DNA of 64,000 nt, from the NCBI GenBank assembly GCA_016859345.1, contig CM029124.1, positions 20,207,480 through 20,271,479 on the forward strand, written 5' to 3'. Shown in pieces: positions 45,201 through 53,843 of this stretch. Every line of letters starts with the position of its first letter. The first letter of the stretch is position 1. This DNA is from Istiophorus platypterus. Lineage: Eukaryota; Chordata; Actinopteri; Istiophoriformes; Istiophoridae. The position numbers were made by a program, and so were the translations under genes. The notes under the pieces are model-generated. The model saw only the letters and a program-made list of their open reading frames with translations, ran no database searches and had not been told where the DNA came from.

Positions 45201-48200
45201 GGAATTAAGAAGGACGAGAGACAAAGAGAAGTCCAAGAGACAGAAGAGGAGGACATAACTGCTGTGTTTAATCTAGGGTGAACCTCAGGAGCCAAGATAT
45301 TTTGCAGACTATGATTTCTGGTGAGTAAGCCTCTACTGGCTATGAAGTGTCTGTATATGAGGCTAATTAACCCCATGAGGACTCCCCAGAGGTCAATCAT
45401 GCCCTGAGATTTTCTGAACTCATTTTGTTTTTTTTGTTTTTTTCTGCAACAGCTAGTGGTTGCCAAATTATGTGACATGAAAAACTCACAAATACATATC
45501 TTAAATTGTTCAACTTACATGTATAGTTTGAAAAACAGTGAAGCTACTAAACACTAGACAGAAGAAAAAGAACATTCACACTCACCATGTTGGGCAGAGC
45601 AATCATCATAAATGTGTTTCGTGGCCAGATATGCAGATAATTGGGCTTCATGGCAAACTGGAGATGATGATGAAAGTGAGACAAACAAAAATGAAATACA
45701 GGAGACAATTTTTCCTACAAACTGAGTCTAATAAGTGCAGCACCTGCGCAACTACAGTAAACAGAGGGGACTGTACAAAGGACTGACCTCTCCATTGATG
45801 GGCGGCATGGTGAGCTCCATGTAGCCATGGGGGATGTAGGTCTGGCTGTAGTTGAAGCGGCTGCGGCGAAGGAATTGCTTGCGGATGGCAGAGAAAGCTC
45901 CATCACAGCCCACAATTAGGTCTGCCTTGATCTGGTCCTTGGATCCATCTGACCTGAGAAACATACCAGTAACATGATAAATGAACCTCAATGTACTGTA
46001 AACTGTCATTCATTTGGATATAGGCTAAATAACTTACAATACTCTAACTTATTTTAACAAGCTACTTCTTTTCATGCTTAGCCTGAGGCTCCCTAATATA
46101 AAAAAAAAAAAATACCCATAAGCAGTCTTCATTTTAAATTATCTAATGACCAAAGGTGACATTTCAGTCACAGACCTTCATTACACTTCTTAGAAACAAT
46201 ATTCCACTGCCTACACACCTGTCACTTCGGCTGAAACTCAGGCGTGTGAAAAATGTTTCTCAATAATACATTAAAATATATTATGTGGCTACGTGCTTTG
46301 GGTTTGATTCGGACACACAAGTGATGCAGACTGAGACTGTGGGTTTGAGCTTTTCTTTCTCACATTTGGCCTTTTCATTATGCACACAGAACATTTTGTG
46401 AGTATCTTTCCCTCTAAGGGAGATCATTTAAAGCTGCAGATTTCTTGGCTTTCCTATATGTGCAGTGGAAACTTCTCATCTCTTACTGTTACTATATATA
46501 TAGTATATTTCAAACCATTTTTATTCGCTGCAGATATTTAATTTTTTCTCAGTGGAGATTATAATACTTTACATAAAAGCATAGTCATTTAATGGTAATG
46601 TATTTTTTTTTTCATTGTAATTCCACTTTTAGCCATGGTGATGATGGTGATTTTGGCATCTCTCTCAAAAATGTGACCTGGTGATGGCGCTAGAGTAAAA
46701 TTCAGGGGCTCACCAAAGATGTTCAAATTCATGCTGACAGGGTCATAAATGTCTGTACTAAATTTTAGAATGAACCACTTAGCAGTTGTTAGGAAATATT
46801 TCACTCAAAACCTAAAAATGTTAACCTCATTGTGGTGCTAGAGGAGAATATAGGGAATCAACAGAGTCTTTAGAATTCATCCTCTGAGGACCCAATAAAT
46901 GTTGAGATATTTCAGTCTGGAATAAAGTGGTGGACCAACCAACTGACACACCTACATACACACATATATCAATAGGACCACACTACTGGTCTGGCCAATA
47001 ACCAAAATGTTAATTTTGGAAGTCTGTACAGCTACATATGTAAAGAAAATTTGTCTCAGTCCTATGAGGCTTGTCCCTTAAAGCTCAAGTCCGAGACTGA
47101 TACACAGCTTCATATTATCTATAAGGCTGATTATACATTGGCACGTCAGTGTTATTTTGGCAAATTAAGCAAAGTGGATTTATTACTAGGTCAATTAAAT
47201 GCATCTGACAGTATCGGGTTTCCTTAATACTGTGTTGTGAGGTCTGGTGACAAAGCTTTTGTATTCCAACCACATTGCTACAGCTCTCCACCTAAAGATA
47301 CCACATTTCGAAAACTGAATCAGATAACAATATCAAATAGTGCTCAGTGATATTCTAAGATCTTATTAACATGTTATTAGATTTACAGGAATTAAGTTAC
47401 TTAGTGTACAACTATAGGTCAGACTGTAAGAAAGAAGTAGGTCATGTACATCTATTTCATGCTGATTGCTATCCCTGAGCATTTCCAGACAACTATGGGA
47501 GGAAAGTGGCTATCTCAGTGGCATCAGGCCTCTCCGTGTACATTTAATTACACAACTAGACAGGAAACAAAGGTTGTGGGTGTGTACGGTGGCTTTTGCA
47601 TTTGAGGAACACTCCCAGCAAAACCTGATTAAATTAAAGTGTGTTAAAGTGTTTGCTCACTGCAGGGAAAACGGCACTTTTTGATCCACATTTTCAACTA
47701 GGTACAGGTTGGCCCGCGAGGCATAATAAATAAATAAATACACAGAAGTGGCAACAAATACATCAAATGGATTTTTACACATTTTAGATAAGGCTGAATT
47801 CATTTTTTTTAAGGTGAACAAATTAAAAGACTTTGGTCTCCTGCATACTGTGTTAGTAATTCACTGCATGGGTACACTAATTCCCACAACTAAAAAGGCC
47901 TTGAGATGTTTCATTGCTAATTGGGTTGTAAACTGTGTGTTACATTCATGTCAAGGACACACAAGGCCTCAAAGGAAACATGTTAATCACCATTCCAGGC
48001 CTCAGACAGTTAACTGTACAAGGCCACAGGTGTTTACCTGCAGGAACACAGAGGGAGCATGAAAAAGTTAAAACAAAGAATCCAAATGAGCAGATCCTCC
48101 TCCTGGATTCCCCTCCATACATTATGAACGCACGTGTGTGTGAGTGAGTGAGTGTGCTGTGAGTGCTTGGGTCAACGTGGTAAGATTGGTAACTATTTAC

Positions 48201-50458
48201 CTGACAAAGGTCATCAGCCCTGTTTCAGCACTCCAGTCCTGGAGTTTGTGGTCAAAGTTCAGCTTTGTGTTTGGATATGTCTCTGCCTCTGTGGGAGTAA
48301 AATGTCACAAAAACAACTTATATCACAGACGCAGATATGACATAACACCAGCGGTTTAATATGACATTTAATATCTTGTTAAACATGCAGGAAACTTTCA
48401 CAATACTAATAAAAATGGGGTGAGAAAACAGACTGTCAAACATTTAAATCAATCCCCTGCTGAAGGGGGGGTAACCCCATGCTGATTAACAAAAATCTCC
48501 TGAGCAATATAACACAGCAGTCAGTGTATCTGGATTTGTGAAAACTGGTGTTTAGGCTGTCAAATTTTCCCAAAATGTCTTTATCTCAGTGTTCACTGCA
48601 GTAGTCTGAATTGGCCCTGATAAAAGAGACAGCTTTACAATCACCCTCTTCTTTGGCACACACACAGGCATTCTAATTAAAGGCAGACCCATGCTGTCAC
48701 ACGTTATCTCCAAGCATATACAGAGGCACTTCATTAAATATTAGGCAAAATCCTTTTAGCCTGAAAAGAGTTAGTACATCCCCTGACGTTGACTGACATA
48801 TTCGGGCAGTTTTAAGGCTCACATGAAGCTAATGCGCAGGGAGTATCTGCAGAGGATAAGGCTCAAGCTAGCAAACAAAAAGCCTATTTTAGGAGAAGCA
48901 GTGGGAAAAAAGAGTATGTCTTTTAACCTGGAGCTTTGTGCAGAGTTCATGAATTGCGAATGTCCCTTGTTCAGTTTTTCATTCACATAAGAAACACTTA
49001 ATAGTTAACTCGTATAAAAGACAATCAGTATTTGACTCTACAGTGAGATTTTGGACACTTACAAATCATCAGTAATTGAATTAAACTACTGAAAGTAAAC
49101 TATAAAGTGCAACATATTGCATTTTATGCAATATACATATGCATAAAATGCAACATATTCCTTTGTGAGTTTGTTAGCAGAAAGCAGTGTATATACCATG
49201 GACTTTTTGATGCTTCTGTATAGTATATAAAATGTGATCTCAGACACTTCCTATGACTCTTCTCCGTCTGAGCTACTGTTACAATACATTTTAGCATTTA
49301 GCATTATCCCATAATTGTTTCTTATGGCCACAGTAACAAAGTTCAGAAAAAGTTTAATAGCTTTGCTTTAAAAGGCAGAAATATAGTGAAGTCACCAATA
49401 CATTTCCACATCACTTTCATTCCTTATTCTTGTTTATTCCTCATAGCTCAGTACTACTAGCTATAAGGGAAATTTAAATCTCTTTTGTCCCAATCAGGGT
49501 AAAATATTTTTATAGCCTGGAATCTTCTAAGTAACTTCCTTGTTAATTAAACTAATCATATTTTCCTTGTGCATGAGAGACAAAGATTGAGAAATAAATT
49601 TATTGTAGGTGTTGTAGGTGAAGACATTACACTACATATAACATGTACAAAGACTTAGTAGTCTTTGTACATGTTTTCACCTTGTGCTGCTGCAGCCTGC
49701 AGCCTCATCAGCCTTTGATGATGTTGAGGGGGTTATGGATAGGCCCTAGTTAGTAAGACTGCCAGCTTAACGTTTACAGCCTGTTTTATATGGTTTGGCT
49801 GATTATTCAGACATGAGAATGACACGTTAAATTACTGTCTGATTAATTCACAGGGGTGCATATCTTAAAAGGGGCCATGATTCAATTTTTGCACTGCTTT
49901 CTTATGGGAAAAAAATATTCATTTGTATGTTAAATTGTCTGATAAATTTGGCTTTAATTTAATCTATGATGCTGTGTTTAGTGTAAATGCTCCAAGATTA
50001 TTTTGTGAGAATTATAGAACACTATTATCATTCTTACCTGTTAACAGCTCTTTGTTCAAGTTGGCGCGGTCTACAGACAGGATGTACTGAAAGAAGAAAA
50101 CATTTTATATGCAATTCTACAGGTATTACAGCTTCACATTGTTCATTAAAAATGAAAGCAAGACGCCTCTTGGGATTATACCCACTCTCTGTACAGTCTC
50201 CCCACATTCATTACGCCATAAGCTCTCACTGTCTTTCTTAATTTTGTTTTATCTAAGTAAGTCGATGTGAAATTAAGAATCCTTGCCAAACTGGAGCAAT
50301 GTACATAAAAACAGTTAATTTCAGACAAACTAATCATATCTACAAAAAACAGGGACACATTTATTACTGGCATTCAAACCTCATTTTAGTTAGGCATTTT
50401 AAACACATACATTTATATATAAATATATATGAATATATGAAAATGTGTAAATATATGA

Positions 50459-50532
<74 letters not shown>

Positions 50533-51981
50533 TTGTAAAACCAAAGGCAGGCTTACCTGGCCTTTCTTGCCATAAGGGATTGAGGACTGTTTCCCACTCA
50601 GTGAATGGATCATTCTTGCATGCATGGGAATTCCTTGGGAGACAATCTGAGGGAAAAATACTATCAGAATATCATATCCGACATTTATTATCATTTAGAA
50701 TAAATAATTCTATATAATTTCATCATTTTCAGTTGTTCTTTAAAAATATTATATTTTTGGTCACTAATCATAAGTGGAAAGAAAGGCCATCAGGCCACAG
50801 ACAGTCTATCTAGTCCATCTGGACACTAAGTGTCTGCCTTTGAGGGTATGTGTGAAAGCCTTGAAAGGTTGGCCTTATTTTGTCATGCTGAAAAGTCACA
50901 CAGGTGTAAAAAAAAGGAGGGTCCAATGAAGAGTTTTCAGGTATACATAACAGGCTCAATGAAGCCAATGTGAACCAATAAAAAAGGGTGGACAGATTCC
51001 TTGAGGCATGGCCACATATTTAATATTTTTAATGATTCGATATCCAGCTAAACAAAAATGAAGGGTTTCCAACTGTCTGCCTCGACTTCGTTTTTTGATG
51101 CAAGGTCTAAGAGGATTTACATGATAATATGGCCAGAAATAATCAGCATTCTACACAAATATATGCTACCAATTTGTTTGCTTACCACATTTTAGACCAA
51201 TAAACAAGCAAAATAAGGTTACCATGCCCCTGCAGTCCTGGGATAAGCCTTACTTCATTTCTAATATACAGGTTAAACAGTGAATATATCTGATCAGCAT
51301 ACCTTCTCCTCCATTCCAACATGTTTCAGTGCTTGCCGGCCTCTGTGGGACAAAGCCAGGTTGATGCTTCTCCCCTTCACAATTTTGGCTTGCCGGATAT
51401 CTGACAAAAATCACACAAAATTTTTCTGAATTTTTGGTTACCCATCAGCAAAGCTCACTAGCTCTATTCCCCAGTGTAGAAAAGTAGACTTTAAAAAGAC
51501 CTTTGGATAATACCTTCCCTACTTTCAAAGAGTTCCACATCAAAGCCTCTATTGGCAAAGAAGCAGGCATTCAGTGCCCCAACCTGAAGGGTGAAACAGA
51601 ATACAGACAATTATTTGAAAATCTCACCAAGACCATTATGTTTACACTGTTATACAAAGAAACCTATTAACTATTCAATATTAGCACTACTTAGGCTGCA
51701 GAACCAATCCTAGACTCTCTTATAACCTTACATCATTTACTCTCCACTTTTAAATGCAAATACACTTCTTTTACCTAACAGTACAAAAAATGAGAGTCTC
51801 TCTTCCCTCCCATAAATTGATTTGTGAAAATGTCCCCTTCATAATAGTGCACTTGCCTTAGTCAAGAAATCAAAAGTCAAGATACACATAGATTCCCTGA
51901 TTCACATTCATTTCAGCTTACCAAACCACCACCCACAACTGCTACAACTTGTTTCTTGGTTGTTCTGGCTGTTTCCTCCAT
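39094..51981 (-). CDS. kmo: Kynurenine 3-monooxygenase, complete, 15 exons, 470 aa
   Basis: Exons in gene order: 51922-51981, 51514-51583, 51303-51400, 50557-50646, 50038-50086, 48201-48288, 45788-45953, 45586-45657, 42932-43053, 42205-42352, 42067-42124, 41886-41968, 40966-41067, 40818-40877, 39094-39240; total 1413 nt. The enzyme is an FAD monooxygenase of the mitochondrial outer membrane that uses NADPH and O2 to turn kynurenine into 3-hydroxykynurenine. Seen: FAD dinucleotide motif GGGLVG (residues 17-22), substrate-site Arg87 and Tyr101 (human Arg85/Tyr99), GCDG motif, second FAD motif [20 protein letters not shown] from residue 305, and a C-terminal hydrophobic segment (about 427-444) that should anchor it in the membrane. 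Every junction is GT-AG and in frame. Human KMO is 486 aa. It faces opn3 tail-to-tail and ide head-to-head. Intact in all visible respects. Confidence 0.97.
39241..40817 (-). other. kmo: kmo intron 14
   Basis: About 1.6 kb, AT-rich; no repeat landmark or nested exon recognised. Confidence 0.6.
40818..40877 (-). CDS. kmo: kmo exon 14
   Basis: Acceptor GTCTCCAG, donor GTAAGA; VTFSRTRYHKAVERWHWQDK, matching human TFSRIRYHEAVQRWHWQ. Confidence 0.94.
40966..41067 (-). CDS. kmo: kmo exon 13
   Basis: Acceptor TTTTGTAG, donor GTAGGT; MRAHVNSKWFLFRKHVDNVL through MPKTIIPLYTM. Confidence 0.95.
41886..41968 (-). CDS. kmo: kmo exon 12
   Basis: Acceptor TGAGCAG, donor GTAATG; ends IADLAMYNYIE after VRVPDDHA. 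Confidence 0.95.
42067..42124 (-). CDS. kmo: kmo exon 11
   Basis: Acceptor TTTATAG, donor GTAAGT; GFEDCIVFDEILDQFSEDF. Confidence 0.95.
42205..42352 (-). CDS. kmo: kmo exon 10 with GD motif
   Basis: Acceptor CTCTCAG, donor GTGAGT. Holds LPAQAMVSVKCSPYH and [20 protein letters not shown], the second FAD-binding motif. Confidence 0.97.
42880..42905. repeat. (GA)n microsatellite
   Basis: GA run about 27 nt into the kmo intron following exon 9 (CT-rich on the minus strand, so pyrimidine-rich in the transcript). Confidence 0.9.
42932..43053 (-). CDS. kmo: kmo exon 9
   Basis: Acceptor CAATTTAG, donor GTAAGT; DKTFTCTLFMPFDEFEKITT through FFQKYFPDTIPLIG. Confidence 0.95.
43770..44795 (-). mobile_element. 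Tc1-like DNA transposon, broken copy in a kmo intron
   Basis: On the minus strand, frames at about 44400-43850 encode Tc1/mariner transposase: WTVEDQF, QHESMDPTYFVSTVHAGGGG, VMLWGMFSWHPLG, HDIAPCHK (with the second catalytic Asp), and, in another frame, DLNPVENLQDVVDW (third acidic residue). The longest open piece is 109 codons (43992-44321). A frameshift separates it from the DLNPVE part and the N-terminal DNA-binding region has stops. The start-side end (about 44750-44795) keeps a terminal-repeat-like CAGGTGTACAGGTGCTCCTA (compare ACAGGTGTACCTAATAAAGT in related fish elements); I could not find the opposite end. Inactive. Confidence 0.85.
44796..45585 (-). other. kmo: Rest of kmo intron 8
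   Basis: Includes a more CpG-containing block at about 44930-45045 with an RFX X-box-like word (45022-45035), otherwise unremarkable. Confidence 0.5.
45022..45035. promoter_or_regulatory. RFX X-box-like site
   Basis: GTTACCATGGTTAC differs from the X-box consensus GTTNCCATGGNAAC at one base. Motif match only. Confidence 0.25.
45586..45657 (-). CDS. kmo: kmo exon 8
   Basis: Acceptor ATCTCCAG, donor GTGAGT; FAMKPNYLHIWPRNTFMMIA then LPNM, as in human. Confidence 0.96.
45788..45953 (-). CDS. kmo: kmo exon 7
   Basis: Acceptor TTTCTCAG, donor GTCAGT. Contains DLIVGCDGAFSAIRKQFLRR (DG motif) and YIPHGYMELTMPPINGE. Confidence 0.96.
45954..48200 (-). other. kmo: kmo intron 6
   Basis: About 2.2 kb with a family B copy (46600-46950); remaining sequence has no recognised structure. 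Confidence 0.6.
46600..46950 (+). repeat. Dispersed repeat family B, copy 3 (3' half)
   Basis: ATGGTGATGATGGTGATTTT, GACCTGGTGATGGCGCTAGA, TTCAGGGGCTCACCAAAGAT, AATGTCTGTACTAAATTTTA, ATATTTCACTCAAAACC, TAACCTCATTGTGGTGCTAG, GTTGAGATATTTCAGTCTGG and AAAGTGGTGGACCAACCAAC. It includes the internal duplication typical of this repeat. Confidence 0.75.
48201..48288 (-). CDS. kmo: kmo exon 6
   Basis: Acceptor CCCACAG, donor GTAAAT; EAETYPNTKLNFDHKLQDWS then AETGLMTFV. The least conserved part of the enzyme, as expected. Confidence 0.9.
49117..49153. repeat. 14-bp perfect inverted repeat, 9-nt loop
   Basis: TTGCATTTTATGCA (49117-49130) pairs with TGCATAAAATGCAA (49140-49153). Direct GCAACATATT copies flank the arms. 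Confidence 0.85.
49640..49675. repeat. 16-bp perfect inverted repeat, 4-nt loop
   Basis: AACATGTACAAAGACT (49640-49655), loop TAGT, AGTCTTTGTACATGTT (49660-49675). Confidence 0.9.
50038..50086 (-). CDS. kmo: kmo exon 5 (49 nt)
   Basis: Acceptor TTTCAG, donor GTAAGA; YILSVDRANLNKELLT. A micro-sized exon matching human YILSVSRENLNKDLLT. Confidence 0.95.
50464..50531. repeat. (TG)34 microsatellite at the kmo exon 4 donor
   Basis: Uninterrupted TG on the plus strand, so CA repeats in the kmo pre-mRNA starting about 26 nt after the exon 4 splice donor. An AT-rich low-complexity run (about 50406-50463) adjoins it. Confidence 0.95.
50557..50646 (-). CDS. kmo: kmo exon 4
   Basis: Acceptor TCCCTCAG, donor GTAAGC. 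Reads IVSQGIPMHARMIHSLSGKQ and SSIPYGKKGQ, with substrate-contacting Arg87 and Tyr101. A long CA tract starts about 26 nt into the following intron. Confidence 0.96.
51303..51400 (-). CDS. kmo: kmo exon 3
   Basis: Acceptor TTTGTCAG, donor GTATGC. Contains GRSINLALSHRGRQALKHVG, nearly identical to human KMO. Confidence 0.96.
51514..51583 (-). CDS. kmo: kmo exon 2
   Basis: Acceptor CCTTCAG; reads VGALNACFFANRGFDVELFE then SRE; donor GTATTA. It ends the Rossmann motif and the acidic end of the second strand (ELFE). Confidence 0.95.
51922..51981 (-). CDS. kmo: kmo exon 1
   Basis: ATG 51979-51981; 20 codons (MEETARTTKKQVVAVVGGGL) to donor GTAAGC. The FAD motif GxGxxG is split between exons 1 and 2. 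Confidence 0.93.
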
Positions 51982-52085
51982 TGTGCTGAGGTCTCTCTGG
52001 TTGTCTGACCCTCTCAGTGCCTGGTTCAAAGTGATTTAAACAGTTAGCATGCAGGGGTTTAAAAGAGGAGGAGCAGAGTGAATCC
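51982..52085 (-). promoter_or_regulatory. kmo: Putative kmo promoter and 5' UTR
   Basis: Minus strand: TATA-like CTTTTAAA at about 52058-52065, then (closer to the ATG) a DR1-like GGTTCAAAGTGAT on the plus strand near 52023-52035, a possible HNF4-type site suited to a liver-expressed gene. No CpG enrichment. A start near 52030 would give a 5' UTR of about 50 nt; an upstream non-coding exon cannot be excluded. Confidence 0.3.
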
Positions 52086-52529
52086 CATGAATGTCACTCT
52101 TCAGATAAGTTCCTCTTTCCTAGCAAACACAAGAGACACAAGATAGTTTCTTCCCAAGCAAGGCCCAACAACCCGCTCTAGTGTCCAAAGGCCTAAACTA
52201 GATATCCCCTGTGCTTTTACTTATTTGGGCTGAATATACTGAATTCTCTGTTATAGAAAATCACAACCCACCTGTCAGGTATTAAGCCTGAATTTGCAAG
52301 AACACAAGTTAAACAGTCCAAAAATCACTAAAAAAGACCTGCTGAGGCTCGCATAAAGATCCCCCAAAATTTTATCAGCAAAAAGGCTTGTCTTCATGTT
52401 AGAGTTACTTTCCAGGGTGCACGTGTTATTATAAAGTAACGAGATCACCGGTGTAATGGATTACAGCTCCGAGAGCCTCAAGTGGCAGGTAACGAGTGTC
52501 ACTGTACAGTACAGGTGAAGATCTGTGTC

Positions 52530-52541
52530 GCCATCTAGTGG
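52530..52541 (-). promoter_or_regulatory. CTCF core motif match
   Basis: The minus strand reads CCACTAGATGGC, a perfect fit to the CTCF core CCASYAGRKGGC. It sits about midway between the kmo and ide promoters, where an insulator would be plausible. Sequence match only. Confidence 0.4.
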
Positions 52542-53066
52542 CTGTGCGATGTTAGCAAATTCAGCCGTTACACGCCCACGGCTGATTCAACACGCAAATT
52601 CAATAAGCACCGGGGGTTAATCCGTTTCCTTTTAAAGCACATGAAATTATCTCAACACCGGCACAAAGAAACTAAGTCTGTGTCCATCTCGTTGCCTTCG
52701 AAAGAAAGAAAATATTTCTTTTTCCTATATTATTGTTTTATTTCCCTGTCTTTTTCTCCTTATTCTTTATTTTTTTTAAAAATGTTCAGCATCCATTTAT
52801 TGCATTTTATGTATATGCAGAAGCAAAAACAAATGGCAAATAGTTTTTCTGTGTAATCCATAGAATCACAGCGATATTTATCAACCAGCATATCCAATTT
52901 ACGGTTTACTTTATCCTGTATCGAAAAAGGAATTTACAAACAAAACGTACAGTACACTAATGACATTACATTACATTTCTATCTCAGGCATATTTCGACT
53001 ACAAAAACATTTAAGTGTATGAATAAAGAGTACAAAAAAAAAGAAAGAAAAGCACAGTTACAAAAT

Positions 53067-53067
<1 letters not shown>

Positions 53068-53142
<75 letters not shown>

Positions 53143-53150
53143 TAATAATT
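53068..53150. repeat. (AAT)n trinucleotide repeat
   Basis: About 27 TAA/AAT units with one AAC near the end. Confidence 0.95.
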
Positions 53151-53380
53151 GATTTAAAAAACCGACCCCAAGTAAATTAAGGGACCAGTCTATAGTTTTT
53201 ATAACATTCGTAGACCCTAATGGATATTAACAGGTTTTTTTTCCAGCTGTTAAGTTTAGAAAACTCCCTGGCTTCTCCCGTAATACAATATTTGCATCAC
53301 TAACGATGTTTACCTGAGGTCTAGAGCTTAATTTCCCAGAAAGGAAAGAGGTGAACTTTCTCCGGTGTTTCTTTTAAGTT

Positions 53381-53757
53381 TGTTTGACAGGTTTTCACCT
53401 GACGTGCTTCACCTGACGCTTCCACAGCTGGACGCGCAGGACAAAGGGCTTGAAACCTGATCGCGCTCCGTGAGCGTAAGTTGTCATCCGCGCGCAGGCA
53501 ACCTAATCGATGTCAGATTCAATGACACAAAGCGGATTCCCGAAACAGGCTCGGTAACGTGCCGTTCGCCAGTTGGTTCGACTTTAAGCACACGTGTGAT
53601 AAATATACGCTGTTTTTATTAAACGTGTCCGTTGCTGAATTCGTCGCAGGTTCGTTAACCCGCGACGTCGAATTACGCACCGCTCCCGGTTCGATTACCC
53701 GCGTCTGTTCTAAGATGGCGCCGTGAAAGCGAGGTTTGTTTTCCATGGTTGCGAAGT
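53381..53757 (+). promoter_or_regulatory. ide: CpG-rich ide promoter and 5' UTR with YY1-type site and uORFs
   Basis: CpG density is high from about 53.39 kb into exon 1. Near the likely start lies AAGATGGCGCCG (53712-53723), close to the YY1 element found around start sites of TATA-less promoters. An E-box-type CACACGTGTG lies near 53590. Two upstream ORFs precede the ide ATG: ATG GCG CCG TGA (53715-53726), and a 6-codon frame from 53745 whose TAA (53763-53765) lies inside the ide frame. Confidence 0.5.
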
Positions 53758-53843
53758 ATGTTTAAGTACATTGACCGAACGGCCCAGTGTGCGAGATACC
53801 TTCAGTCGGCAGGTGCCGGTTTCTGTTTTAACCGAGGATTTAG
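53758..53843 (+). CDS. ide: ide exon 1 (leader)
   Basis: ATG 53758, donor GTGAGT at 53844. Encodes [20 protein letters not shown] plus GFCFNRGF, Arg-containing and nearly acid-free, as in mitochondrial presequences. A competing frame starting at 53723 ignores this donor and lacks similarity to IDE. Confidence 0.8.

Larger units (their letters stand above)
48289..50037 (-). other. kmo: kmo intron 5 with two hairpins
   Basis: About 1.7 kb. Holds inverted repeats at 49117-49153 and 49640-49675; no other feature recognised. Confidence 0.6.
52086..53380. other. kmo-ide intergenic interval
   Basis: No gene. It contains the CTCF-type site at 52530-52541 and the AAT repeat at 53068-53148. The rest is AT-rich. 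Confidence 0.6.

Noticed and set aside
53068..53150. AAT triplet run as a CRISPR-like array
   Set aside because: It is a simple trinucleotide repeat with no spacers.
53680..53700. GGTTCGATTACC, like a tRNA B box
   Set aside because: No A box or cloverleaf upstream; it lies in the CpG-rich ide promoter.
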